This document shows, one piece after another, positions 1 through 6,528 of a DNA stretch of 8,924 bases. Source of the stretch: JBGPIK01 sp041484845. Its GTDB lineage: Bacteria > Desulfobacterota > Binatia > UBA9968. Every line of letters starts with the position of its first letter. Position 1 is the stretch's first letter. The position numbers and the translations under genes were made by a program. The notes beneath the pieces were generated by a model. It made no database searches and was not told where the DNA came from. It saw only the letters and a list, made by a program, of their open reading frames with translations. The stretch lies in NCBI GenBank assembly GCA_041484845.1, contig JBGPIK010000289.1, positions 1 to 8,924 on the forward strand, given 5' to 3'.

Positions 1-608
1 AAAACCCCTTGGGTGCCGCAGTGGTATCGGACATAGACCGGTACCGCTGGAGCAGCCATTGGGGGTATTTGAACAAGAAGCAATGCCCGGACTGGCTCGA
101 TACGCGCTCGGTGATGTCTCGGTTCGGTGGACTCAAAGCATATCAGCGCTTCATGCATGAGGAGATCGAAGAAGAGATAGGGGAGTTTTACCAGGGCCCG
201 TACCACAAGCCGGTGTTGGGGAGCAAGGAATTCATCGGAAGGGTCAAAGAACGGCTCGGGGACAAAGCCCGAGTGGACCAAGAGAAGCCGGAATCGCGGC
301 GGATCTTTGGGGTAGAACTCGAAGAGATCGTGGCGGCAACGGCAAGGGAGTACGGTAAGGGGGTCGAGGAGTTAAAGCGGCGAAAGCGCGGCGGGGAGAA
401 CGAGGCGCGGATGGTAGCGATCTATCTCGGCCGGCATTTGGGAGGCCACAGGCACGAGGAAATCGGTAAGGCGGTAGGACTCGATAAAACGTCTTCGGCG
501 AGTTCGGCCTATTTACTTATGAAGGGGCGAGTTGCCAAAGAGAAGCGGCTTGTCCGCAGAGTACGGAGAATTGAAGAGGCGTTAACAAAAAACAAAAAGC
601 GGACGTGA
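1..608 (+). CDS. REP-associated (IS200-like Y1) transposase, C-terminal part, truncated by the window edge
   Basis: The frame is already open at the left edge: codons from position 3 read N-P-L-G-A-A-V-V-S-D, then Y-R-W-S-S at about residues 12-16. This is the conserved block that follows the catalytic tyrosine helix in TnpA-REP/RAYT proteins (N-P-V-R-A-G-L-V-x-x-P-x-x-Y-x-W-S-S). The gene therefore starts left of the window, and the TTG at 9 is not its start. The HUH motif and nucleophilic tyrosine lie outside. The last ~95 residues resemble the DNA-binding domain IV of DnaA (E-A-R-x-V-A-I-Y-L, then E-E-I-G-K-A-V-G-L), an extension common in these transposases. Family members recognise short palindromic repeats with a single-strand HUH chemistry. 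The C-terminus is very basic. Family assignment is confident; whether the protein is active cannot be judged from this part. Confidence 0.88.
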   Translation, partial: NPLGAAVVSDIDRYRWSSHWGYLNKKQCPDWLDTRSVMSRFGGLKAYQRFMHEEIEEEIGEFYQGPYHKPVLGSKEFIGRVKERLGDKARVDQEKPESRRIFGVELEEIVAATAREYGKGVEELKRRKRGGENEARMVAIYLGRHLGGHRHEEIGKAVGLDKTSSASSAYLLMKGRVAKEKRLVRRVRRIEEALTKNKKRT

Positions 609-616
609 CCCCTTTT
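601..616 (+). repeat. possible right end of the REP-transposase element
   Basis: The transposase stop codon is embedded in GGACGTGACCCCTTTT. From memory, IS200-like/REP-transposase cassettes in this kind of genome often end with a (C/G)TGACCCCT motif matching an inverted AGGGGTCA at the left end. The left end is outside the window, so this boundary is inferred rather than demonstrated. A partly similar string, GCGACCCCTAC, recurs at about 794-804. Confidence 0.3.
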
Positions 617-619
617 TCA

Positions 620-763
620 CTCTTCGCCGCTCAGGCTAAGCTGAGGCGCGGTAATATCAAGGACGCAGTCCCCCAACTACGCTCCGTCGCGAGCGATTGC
701 TCGGGCAACGTGACCGTCCTGGCTGCCGCGCAGGCGGAATTGAAAAGACTGCGAGTAAAATAA
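620..763 (+). pseudogene. possible 3' remnant of a gene cut by the REP-transposase cassette
   Basis: Directly after the putative cassette end, one plus frame reads about 47 sense codons to a TAA at 761-763, beginning L-F-A-A-Q-A-K-L-R-R-G and ending A-E-L-K-R-L-R-V-K. The composition is protein-like, amphipathic and alanine/lysine/arginine rich, and resembles the last helices of a TPR or other helical-repeat protein. It has no start codon or ribosome binding site of its own. I read it as the tail of a gene interrupted by the upstream element. It could also be a chance open frame of 48 codons, so confidence is low. Confidence 0.28.
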
Positions 764-910
764 GCACCCCCAACTCCCGGTCTCCCTAAAATTGCGACCC
801 CTACTTGCTTATGTTCCCGGCAGTGATTCTGAGAAGTTAGAGACGGAGAAGTCAGCCCCCGCCATCCTCGGCTTGACGAAGTGTAACGAAGTTCCCAGTC
901 AGATATACCA
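764..910. other. intergenic stretch with nothing recognised
   Basis: Between the putative gene remnant and the stop codon of the lipoprotein gene I see no gene, RNA or convincing terminator. Open frames here on the minus strand have no ribosome binding site and no recognisable protein features. Confidence 0.5.
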
Positions 911-1330
911 TCAGCCGGGTGGTAATGAAGAGGGCGCACCGCCACTGAATGTCGTCACTCGGTAGCCGGCTTGAGCCGTTCCCACTAGGGTCAGCGTATA
1001 ATCGAACTGTTTTCCGCCGCTGCCATCGCCGTGCAAAGCTACGTGGACAATTTTTTCTCCCTTAATAGGTGCTGCAGCCACAACCGCGACTTTGAGGGGA
1101 TAGCCGTTAGGATGCATGTAGGTTACTTTTTCTTTGAATTTCTCCAGTGGCACATAGGCCCGTGCCTTATCGGCCAATAGGAGATAACTTCTGTCGAAAT
1201 CATGTTGTATGAATGCGACCTTGGCGAACTCAACGGCCTGCTCTGCCGCCAACTTCTCGTCATGGGTATAGTTCTCCGAGCACCCAGCCACACTCAGCAG
1301 TAAACACAAAACAGCAAAACTCCGTTGCAT
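911..1330 (-). CDS. small predicted lipoprotein, function unknown
   Basis: A 139-residue protein with a lipoprotein signal: M-Q-R-S, a hydrophobic core F-A-V-L-C-L-L-L-S, and lipobox L-S-V-A-G-C with the acylated cysteine at residue 17. The ATG at 1330 is chosen because GGAGGG lies 8-9 nt upstream. An ATG eight codons further upstream gives a charged leader and a worse signal. The mature part (helix E-Q-A-V-E-F-A-K around 30-37, then x-L-L-x-x-K-A-R and several beta-like strands ending near 128) resembles small NTF2-like or DUF3887/DUF4878-type lipoproteins, but I cannot assign a family. The gene lies about 50 nt downstream of a MITE-like element, whose sequence probably contributes its upstream region. 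It is expected to be membrane-anchored in the cell envelope. Confidence 0.8.
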   Translation of the reverse strand: MQRSFAVLCLLLSVAGCSENYTHDEKLAAEQAVEFAKVAFIQHDFDRSYLLLADKARAYVPLEKFKEKVTYMHPNGYPLKVAVVAAAPIKGEKIVHVALHGDGSGGKQFDYTLTLVGTAQAGYRVTTFSGGAPSSLPPG

Positions 1331-1380
1331 CTTAACGACCCTCCGGTTGCGCACACAGAATCCAAAACATGCCGCTACGA

Positions 1381-1653
1381 CCAGCCCGCATTATTCACGA
1401 TTAGAGGCAGAACGATGACACTATGTCGATCGAGAGGTGAGCCTGGAAGAGCGAGGCACGGGGACGAACAGTTTCAATGCCGTCTTTAGTGATCAGCTCG
1501 GCGTTCGCCTTTTTCTCTGGCGTTCGCTCCAGACACGCAGTTTGCGGGCCTGTCCTGAGCAAAGTCGAAGGGCCGCCCCAAAGGACAGACCCATTGCCTC
1601 GCTGTGGAGGGCTCGCTTCTCGATCGCCCCCGTGCGTGAATAATGCAGGGTAG
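1381..1653. mobile_element. MITE-like element E1 with 19-bp terminal inverted repeats
   Basis: The left end CCAGCCCGCATTATTCACG (1381-1399) and the reverse complement of the right end, CTACCCTGCATTATTCACG (1635-1653), agree at 16 of 19 positions. Just inside each end is a related arm (GATCGAGAgGTGAGCC at about 1428-1443 and GATCGAGAAGCGAGCC read from the right). No transposase is encoded, so this would be non-autonomous. The right arm (about 1583-1653) recurs at 2772-2845 and 8054-8107. The left inner arm (1400-1459) recurs at 7908-7967 at roughly 85% identity. The element sits between the lipoprotein gene start and the stop codon of the TPM gene, its right end being only 6 nt from that stop. 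Confidence 0.65.
1549..1588. repeat. dispersed palindromic repeat of the CCTGTCCTGAGC-AAGTCGAAGG type, inside E1
   Basis: CCTGTCCTGAGCAAAGTCGA (1549-1568) followed by AGG matches a short repeat widespread in environmental genomes, often translated by accident as P-E-Q-S-R-R. CTGTCCT (1550-1556) pairs perfectly with AGGACAG (1582-1588), and GGGCC/GGCCG flank the core, so the unit can form a hairpin. This explains the open frame on the plus strand here; it is not a gene. Confidence 0.6.
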
Positions 1654-1659
1654 CTTCAT

Positions 1660-2562
1660 CTAACCCCGCCAAAAATGGACGGGGCCTGCCCACCATTCAT
1701 CGGACTTTTTGCCTTTGAACGTGTCAGTAAACCAAAATGGCTTTAACGCGCCAACGGTTCCACTCACTGTAAAGCCCATAGCGGTGGCATAGAAAAACAT
1801 TCCTGGCAAAATGCCTCCGGGCTGCCTGATCATAAACGTCATCACTACGACAATAGAACAGCCCAAGTAACCCGAGACGAAGAAGCGGGCCAGCCATGGC
1901 AGTGTTCCGGCTGAAGTAAACGCCATCAATACAAGCCCTGTCATCAGACCTAAAAGCGGCGCCGCCGGCAAAAGAATCATTTCGGCCATCGGCGAACGAA
2001 CCAAAAGGGAGGAACCGAAAGCCGGCGACGGTGGATCCAGCACATAAAACCAACGGTCGATTCGATTCAAGATAGCGTCGAGGGCACACTCCACCGCCAT
2101 CTCCGGCTGTTTTGCATTCTGTTGGAGGATATTTTCGATATTTCTTTCTACCTGAAATCGCGAGAACATTCTGTGCAGATTTTTGCTGGTCGCAATGGCC
2201 ACGCGCGCGTCTTGTGTAGCGATAAGAAGCAGCACCGTTCCAGCCGAACCTTTATCCGCCAGTTGATTGAGCTCGAATGCTTCTGTCCCGATGCTCAACA
2301 AGCTTTCGCGGTAGTCTCCATCCATAACCACAATATAGATGGCATAACCGGTTTTCTCGGCGAAACGGGCCAATCGCCAGTCAAGATCCGCACTGTAAAT
2401 TGGATTAAGCACGGCAGCAAGGTCATTAACTTTCATCGAGAGTGGGGGTAGGTTGAAGGATCTCACTCGCGCTGGATCCAATAGCAGCAGCAATACGAGC
2501 GCGAGAAATATCAGGCGATGCAAATTTGCTGCTTTGCCGCTGGACAAGAGGTCTTCAAGCAT
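1660..2562 (-). CDS. TPM-domain (TLP18.3/Psb32/YgcG-like) membrane protein
   Basis: A 300-residue protein. Residues 11-29 form a signal or anchor helix (L-H-R-L-I-F-L-A-L-V-L-L-L-L-L). Residues ~44-170 match a TPM domain: V-N-D-L-A-A-V-L-N-P, then W-R-L-A-R-F-A-E-K-T-G-Y-A-I-Y-I-V-V, then the diagnostic G-T-V-L-L-L-I-A-x-x-D-A-R-V-A-I-A-T. Three hydrophobic segments follow at about 192-215, 222-246 and 251-273, so the TPM domain is probably extracytoplasmic and the C-terminal half sits in the membrane. The usual glycine-rich YgcG tail is missing; the protein ends P-V-H-F-W-R-G. The ATG at 2562 places the signal at the N-terminus, although its ribosome binding site is weak; the frame stays open to 2694. 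Biochemical roles differ among TPM proteins (photosystem II repair, phosphatase activity, membrane-protein quality control), so no specific function is claimed. Confidence 0.78.
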   Translation of the reverse strand: MLEDLLSSGKAANLHRLIFLALVLLLLLDPARVRSFNLPPLSMKVNDLAAVLNPIYSADLDWRLARFAEKTGYAIYIVVMDGDYRESLLSIGTEAFELNQLADKGSAGTVLLLIATQDARVAIATSKNLHRMFSRFQVERNIENILQQNAKQPEMAVECALDAILNRIDRWFYVLDPPSPAFGSSLLVRSPMAEMILLPAAPLLGLMTGLVLMAFTSAGTLPWLARFFVSGYLGCSIVVVMTFMIRQPGGILPGMFFYATAMGFTVSGTVGALKPFWFTDTFKGKKSDEWWAGPVHFWRG

Positions 2563-2676
2563 GAAGTAATCACCCGGTGAAGGAATCAAAAATAATCGCT
2601 GACCGAACTTGTTGACCAGGACGGACTCTAGCCCAGTTGAAGGGCGCAAATCAAGGCGAATGGGCGAGCTGAATAT

Positions 2677-2711
2677 GCAAATAGCAAAGGGCAAAGCGCT
2701 AAGCGCAAATC
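2677..2711. repeat. 7-bp tandem repeat, five degenerate units
   Basis: Consecutive heptads GCAAATA, GCAAAGG, GCAAAGC, GCTAAGC and GCAAATC. A related heptad pattern in the opposite orientation follows at 2736-2767 (minus strand: CGCATAG, CGCATGG, AACAGGG, AGCAAGG). The two arrays could fold back on each other. A further copy of the second array, CCTCCTTGCTCCCTG, is at 5700-5714. Confidence 0.55.
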
Positions 2712-2771
2712 AGCGAATGCTTCTGAAAGACTCATGCCTCCTTGCTCCCTGTTCCATGCGCTATGCGAAAA

Positions 2772-2845
2772 GGCACAGACCCATTGCCTTGGCTCTGGAG
2801 CGCTCGCGCCTCGATGGCAGTCACGTTCCAACAATTCGGGCTAAG
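2772..2845. mobile_element. half copy (right arm) of the MITE-like element, E3
   Basis: The string CACAGACCCATTGCCT and the following GCTCTGGAGCGCTCGCGCCT correspond base for base, with scattered changes, to the right arm of E1 (from about 1583) and of E2 (8054-8107). The outer end is degenerate: AACAATTCGGGCTAAG at 2830-2845 against GAATAATGCAGGGTAG in E1. No matching left end was found, so this is a solo or decayed arm. The 2563-2912 interval otherwise contains only the heptad arrays and the ribosome binding site of the next gene. Confidence 0.55.
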
Positions 2846-2912
2846 TTCCGGGTCCCTCTTTTATTCTCTTCGCTAACCGAATAGGAAAACTCTAGAACGT
2901 CGGAGGCATGAA

Positions 2913-3188
2913 ATGGAAAAGACGCCAATCGGGGTTGTGAGGCAGGTTTCCGGGACTTTTCAGGTCACCGTGAAGGCAAAAACTCGGACCGTTCACGTCG
3001 TGACGCTAACGGACGATTACCATCAAAAGCTCACCGGCGGGAAAGTGACTCCGGAAAAATTGATCGAGACATCATTTGAGTTCTTGCTCGAGCGCGAAAG
3101 CAACACCTCGATCCTTTCTCATTTCGAGCTTCCCGTGATCGCGCGCTATTTTCCGGAATACGAAGAAGTCATTGTCGAACGCTTGTAG
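2913..3188 (+). CDS. 91-aa conserved-looking protein of unknown function
   Basis: It starts M-E-K-T-P-I-G-V-V-R-Q-V-S-G with GGAGG 8 nt upstream of the ATG, a strong initiation context. There is no signal peptide, membrane segment or cysteine, so it is probably cytosolic. The first ~35 residues look like alternating beta strands (G-T-F-Q-V-T-V-K-A-K, T-R-T-V-H-V-V-T-L). Next comes D-D-Y-H-Q-K-L-T-G-G-K-V-T-P-E-K-L-I-E and a helix E-F-L-L-E-R-E-S-N-T-S-I-L, ending F-P-E-Y-E-E-V-I-V-E-R-L. I recall similar orphan proteins in Deltaproteobacteria-like genomes but know no function. It is the only internal plus-strand gene and converges on the substrate-binding protein gene. Balanced codon use and the clear Shine-Dalgarno support a real gene. 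Confidence 0.8.
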   Translation: MEKTPIGVVRQVSGTFQVTVKAKTRTVHVVTLTDDYHQKLTGGKVTPEKLIETSFEFLLERESNTSILSHFELPVIARYFPEYEEVIVERL

Positions 3189-3247
3189 AGAGTTGTCGAA
3201 AGGGCGCCGAAGGGCCGCTCTGGAAATCAGCAATAGCGAAGATTTGG

Positions 3248-3267
3248 ATGCCCGCTTTCGCGGGCAT
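3248..3267. terminator. perfect 8-bp hairpin between convergent genes, possible bidirectional terminator or dispersed palindrome
   Basis: ATGCCCGC (3248-3255), loop TTTC, GCGGGCAT (3260-3267), within GGATGCCCGCTTTCGCGGGC followed by ATGACGG. This is a common form of intergenic palindrome in proteobacterial-type genomes. It lies 60 nt past the stop of the 91-aa gene and 48 nt past the stop of the minus-strand gene. There is no T-tract, so classical intrinsic termination is uncertain. Confidence 0.5.
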
Positions 3268-3315
3268 GACGGTGGAGAGGCCACAAATTCATTTGATTCG
3301 CTGTCGAGACACTCT

Positions 3316-4238
3316 TTATCGCGTAAACCCCTCGGCGGCTTCTCGGTGATAGGAGAGATCGACATATTGTTCCACAGGCGGCACCGGGCGGTTGAGAAAA
3401 CCCATCTCCGCCCGAAGTTCCAGCGCGGCCTCAATTCCAGGAAGATTCAGCTCCGCCTCGGGATAGAGGCCGTAACCCGGATCCAACAGCGCATCCAGCG
3501 TGTTCTCCGCCGCCTGGCCGTGAATGCCGTTGTGCTTCCCGAGCAGCGTGATGCATTGAGTACGATTCTTTGGCTCAAAACACCACCGCGTTGCTTCAAT
3601 CGAGGCGCGGATGTAACGAACCAAAACATCTCGATGCTTCTCCGCCCATGAGCGCTGTGCCGCGCCGCCGGTCCCTTGATAACAGGGGATGATCTGGTCG
3701 CCGCGCGCGAGCACGTGGCACCCTCGCGCGAGCGCATGGCCGACAAACGGCGGCGTGAGCAATGTCCCGCTGGCCTTGCCCTCCAATAACGCTTGGTAGC
3801 GTTTCTCCCACCCCCCGACCTCGACGAGATCGTATGCAGCGGGGGTAAAGCCTTTCGAGCGGAGAAGTTTTTCCAGAACGAAGACGAGGCCGCTGGCGCG
3901 CGCGTCGACGGCCAGAGCTTTGCCGCGCAGCGATTCGATTGTGTTCATGCCGGGGGCGCCGACCAGACTGACTAGTCCGCTGTGGATCCCCATGAAAAGA
4001 AATTGACCGCCCGGCGCACCGCCGTAGGCTTCAACATCCGCAATCACATCGTCGGCGCCCGTGTGGCCGACCTCAAACGCTCCCCTGCGCAGAGCCTCGG
4101 CCAGATAGAGAGAGCCTGGCGTGTAGTTAAAATTGACCTCCAGCCCATGGCGCTCGAAAATGCCTTCCTCCCCGGCAACGTGAACCGCAGGTTGTATGCC
4201 GCTTTGAACTGAATGAGCCGCAGCCGCGTTAGATTCAA
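3316..4238 (-). pseudogene. ABC-type substrate-binding protein (NMT1/THI5-like, SsuA-like), frameshifted near its 5' end
   Basis: With the frame repaired, the gene would encode about 307 residues. It starts at a TTG (4238) with AAAGGA about 10-12 nt upstream: (M)-N-L-T-R-L-R-L-I-Q-F-K-A-A-Y-N-L. At 4183-4190 the frame breaks. The shifted frame continues V-H-V-A-G-E-E-G-I-F-E-R-H-G-L-E-V, then Y-T-P-G-S-L-Y-L-A-E-A-L-R-R-G-A-F-E-V-G-H-T-G-A-D-D-V, and runs on to the stop. These are hallmark segments of the NMT1-like periplasmic-binding fold (docking of a small organic ligand; family members bind pyrimidine, sulfonate or related ligands). Further blocks are L-R-G-K-A-L-A-V-D-A-R-A-S-G and E-V-G-G-W-E-K-R-Y. 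Loss of one C from a CCG proline codon after Y-N-L explains the break. The N-terminus shows no signal peptide. Permease and ATPase genes are absent, so it is an orphan. The break may be true decay or a sequencing/assembly error; the rest of the gene is intact. Confidence 0.8.
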
Positions 4239-4487
4239 CCCGAGAATTTCCTTTCGATCACCAAGGGTTGATCCTTAGCAAAACCGACGCGTTTGGGGAA
4301 TAAGTATTCTTACTCAAACACCGGTTAAAGGGCACAAAGGTTAGGCGCACATCTCATCGACACTCAACCCGATTTAGATGATGCGCCGACATGACGATGC
4401 CGCTAGGCACGCTCCGGCCCGCCTTTTTTCTTGCTGCCAGCCCTAAGCGTTTTGACCATGTCTCGGGCCAGAAGCTTGGTGTATTCC
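4239..4487. other. intergenic stretch; one coding-like frame at its right end
   Basis: Between the start of the substrate-binding protein gene and the stop of the zeta-like gene I see no clear gene. On the minus strand, from about 4496 down to a TAG at 4403-4405, a frame displaced from the upstream gene reads V-K-E-Y-T-K-L-L-A-R-D-M-V-K-T-L-R-A-G and then a lysine-rich tail. It has no convincing start of its own. A CCTTTTTTC run at about 4420-4428 on the plus strand lacks a good stem. Confidence 0.3.
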
Positions 4488-5462
4488 TTAACGCATATGC
4501 CGATTAAACGCCTGGTAGAGGACTTCGGGGAGACCACCGTGTTCGCCTTTCTTGCCTTTTTCATAAGCCGTCTCGGTCGCACGGATGAGCTGCGCCTTTA
4601 AACTCTCGCGAGAATACTTCCCGGCTATGCTTTCGACGAATCTAACATCGCTGAGAGTCGCATAGTCAATGCCGCGGCTGTTGTCGATCACTGTGATATC
4701 CACTCTGGAATCATCCTTATAGATCGCCGCGATTTTGAGTAGTGTTTCGACTGCTCCAAGGTAAGTATTGAGAAACCCTCCAAGCGTCGGGATTCGCCCA
4801 GTAGTTTTGGCGCGCGGCAAAACACCTCTAATCAAGGCGTCGATCGGATCCCGGTAGACGAAAACAATGCTGACCGTACGACCGGCATTGAGACCCTCAG
4901 GGATCCGTTCCGTAGCGGATTTCGATTCCGACAAGGTCGTGTCGTAGATGATTTCCGCCGCTTCGACCGCATGCGCTAGGCGCGGAAGTTGTCGAATGCT
5001 CGTGCTCTTTCCCACGCCGGCGCCGCCGGCCGTGAAGACGACCTGCCTGCGCTGATGGGACGGCGTCTCCCGGTTCAACGCGCGACGGTAAAGCTCGCGA
5101 GAGAAGGCTCTAGAGGGCTGAAACACGGCTTCGCCCCATTTTGTTCGAGCTGCGATAGTCACAGGATCTACAACATCCATTCCCCCGGGCGCGTAATCCG
5201 GTGACAGCTCTCGAGCGTTATCGGTGCTGATCTCCTTGCCGTATTTCGCAACGTACCGAGCGATAGCGTCGGATGTCTGTGTTTCCAAATACGTTGCAAA
5301 CCGCGCTTCGACTTGGCTCTCCCCTGGGAATAAGTAATCGGCTTTGACAATCCCCAGGCGTCCCGGATAAGTTCTCGTTTGCTGGGCCGCGCAAAGAGAT
5401 GAAAAAAAGAAAACGGCTAACCAACCGATGATGATAGCCGAACTTGACGGTCGCCAAGCCAT
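4488..5462 (-). CDS. zeta-toxin-like P-loop protein with an N-terminal signal peptide
   Basis: The protein has 324 residues. Residues 1-26 look like a Sec signal: M-A-W-R-P-S-S-S, core A-I-I-I-G-W-L-A-V-F-F-F, then S-S-L-C-A-A-Q with a plausible cut near 25-26. After a ~110-residue linker or helical region comes Walker A, G-G-A-G-V-G-K-S-T (146-154), preceded by V-V-F-T-A as in zeta/PezT-like kinases. Downstream segments V-Y-R-D-P-I-D-A-L-I-R-G-V-L-x-R-A-K-T-T-G-R (202-223) and I-T-V-I-D-N-S-R-G-I (256-265) also fit zeta-toxin-like domains. Cytosolic zeta toxins phosphorylate UDP-N-acetylglucosamine; the activity of this protein is unknown. No epsilon-type antitoxin is adjacent. The start at 5462 is chosen for the signal peptide; its ribosome binding site is weak, and a GTG eight codons upstream is an alternative. 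The gene stands alone, about 280 nt from the next upstream gene. Confidence 0.72.
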   Translation of the reverse strand: MAWRPSSSAIIIGWLAVFFFSSLCAAQQTRTYPGRLGIVKADYLFPGESQVEARFATYLETQTSDAIARYVAKYGKEISTDNARELSPDYAPGGMDVVDPVTIAARTKWGEAVFQPSRAFSRELYRRALNRETPSHQRRQVVFTAGGAGVGKSTSIRQLPRLAHAVEAAEIIYDTTLSESKSATERIPEGLNAGRTVSIVFVYRDPIDALIRGVLPRAKTTGRIPTLGGFLNTYLGAVETLLKIAAIYKDDSRVDITVIDNSRGIDYATLSDVRFVESIAGKYSRESLKAQLIRATETAYEKGKKGEHGGLPEVLYQAFNRHMR

Positions 5463-5742
5463 CCCACGAGCAGTTTTATTCTTCACAGGTCCATCCACTG
5501 AAATGTAGGCGGAAGTTACCCCAAATACCGGCAAAAACAAAGAGAAATTCTTATTTAGCTGCGGATATTGGAAGGCAAACAAACGCGGTCGCGTCCTCTT
5601 CAGGGCGAACCGGACGGGTCCACACAATCTCTGCGGTGGGCCATGTGCTCAAGTCAGAGGAAGGACTATGAAACTGTGTCGAGCGAGGTGCCAGTCGGGC
5701 CTCCTTGCTCCCTGCCCTACGCGAATTAAGAAACGGCGCGAT
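5463..5742. other. intergenic stretch with degenerate dispersed-repeat fragments
   Basis: No gene is supported here. The part 5668-5730 contains fragments related to repeats elsewhere in the window. CTATGAAACTGTGTCGAGCG (5674-5693) resembles the inner arm of the MITE-like elements (CGATGACACTATGTCGATCG at 1413-1432). CCTCCTTGCTCCCTG (5700-5714) matches 2738-2752 exactly. It looks like another decayed copy of the same repeat complex, sitting just past the stop of the DUF4197 gene. Confidence 0.45.
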
Positions 5743-6462
5743 TTATCTCTTCGCACTGCCAAACACATCTTTCAGCAGGTCGGTCACCCGGGCGGCGGGA
5801 TTGGTGCGGATTTTTTTCTCCTCCTGGCCGACAACGTAGAAGAGTCCGTCCGTTGTTTTTTCCGTGACATACTGGTTCACATCGAAAGTAATGTTTTTTG
5901 CAAAGGGTACGCTCTGATACCTGCCCATCAGCTCGTTGTATTGTCGATTGACTCCCACGTCATTCATAACGCTTTCCACCGAGGGACGAAAAGCGGTTTG
6001 CAGCTTCTTCGAGGTCTTGGCCTTAAAGTAATCGGTTGCAGCCGTGTCACCGCCATTCAGAATTTTTCTCGCGTCATCAAAGGTCATCTGCCCGATGGCG
6101 TCCCAAAAGATTTCTTTCGCAAACGGCACCGCCTTCTCTGCGGCTCGATTCATGCCCACAATAAACTCATCGATTTTGGGACCGACGCCGACGAGTCGCA
6201 GGGGCTGTTCCATCGCTTGAAGCGGCTTGGGCATCAGAATCTTGATCGCTTTGTTCGAGAAAAAACCATCGGTCTGACCGGTCTGCACGACGGCATTTTC
6301 CGTGCCGATTTTCAGCGCCTCTTGAAGCCCGGAGCCGATCTTGACATCGCTCATTCCGCTGCCGGCCGAACCGCCAAGTCCCTTGAGCAACTTGTCCCAT
6401 TGCGCGGCGGCCGGCTCGACAAAAATCATCAACGCCCCAATTAATATAGAAACTCTGAGCAT
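5743..6462 (-). CDS. DUF4197 family protein, exported
   Basis: A 239-residue protein with a signal peptide at 1-20 (M-L-R-V-S-I-L-I-G-A-L-M-I-F-V-E-P-A-A-A, cleavage before Q-W). The rest matches DUF4197 along its length: G-L-Q-E-A-L-K-I-G-T-E-N-A-V (45-58), F-F-S-N-K-A-I-K-I-L-M-P (67-78), M-N-R-A-A-E-K-A-V-P (104-113), D-A-R-K-I-L-N-G-G-D-T-A-A-T-x-Y-F (130-146), then Y-V-T-E-K-T-T-D-G-L-F and E-E-K-K-I-R-T-N-P-A-A-R-x-T-D-L-L-K-D-V-F-G at the C-terminus. The family is of unknown function and is widespread in Gram-negative bacteria. The ATG at 6462 has AGGAGA 6 nt upstream. The gene is 66 nt downstream of the TPR lipoprotein gene and is probably the last gene of the bolA-grxD unit. Confidence 0.9.
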   Translation of the reverse strand: MLRVSILIGALMIFVEPAAAQWDKLLKGLGGSAGSGMSDVKIGSGLQEALKIGTENAVVQTGQTDGFFSNKAIKILMPKPLQAMEQPLRLVGVGPKIDEFIVGMNRAAEKAVPFAKEIFWDAIGQMTFDDARKILNGGDTAATDYFKAKTSKKLQTAFRPSVESVMNDVGVNRQYNELMGRYQSVPFAKNITFDVNQYVTEKTTDGLFYVVGQEEKKIRTNPAARVTDLLKDVFGSAKR

Positions 6463-6528
6463 GGTTTCTCCTGTCACGATTTGTTGATAGTCAGACGGCA
6501 GCAGAAAGATTCCGGGCAAATACTTCGA

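Noticed and set aside
1437..1643. Open plus-strand frame containing P-E-Q-S-R-R
   Set aside because: It is the accidental translation of a well-known dispersed palindrome lying inside the MITE-like element E1; no ribosome binding site or domain.
3172..3651. 159-codon open plus-strand frame overlapping the 3' part of the substrate-binding protein
   Set aside because: Includes the intergenic palindrome and antisense of a recognised protein; no protein features.
4044..4238. Separate 64-codon minus-strand gene starting M-N-L-T-R-L-R-L
   Set aside because: Only its first 17 codons look real; they belong to the substrate-binding protein, and the rest is the wrong frame after a 1-nt deletion.
4415..4435. 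Possible intrinsic terminator with a T run (CCTTTTTTC)
   Set aside because: No stable GC-rich stem precedes the T run on the plus strand, and no plus-strand gene ends nearby.
5668..6444. 258-codon open plus-strand frame
   Set aside because: Antisense to the DUF4197 gene, which has a signal peptide, a Shine-Dalgarno and full-length family motifs; the plus frame has none of these.
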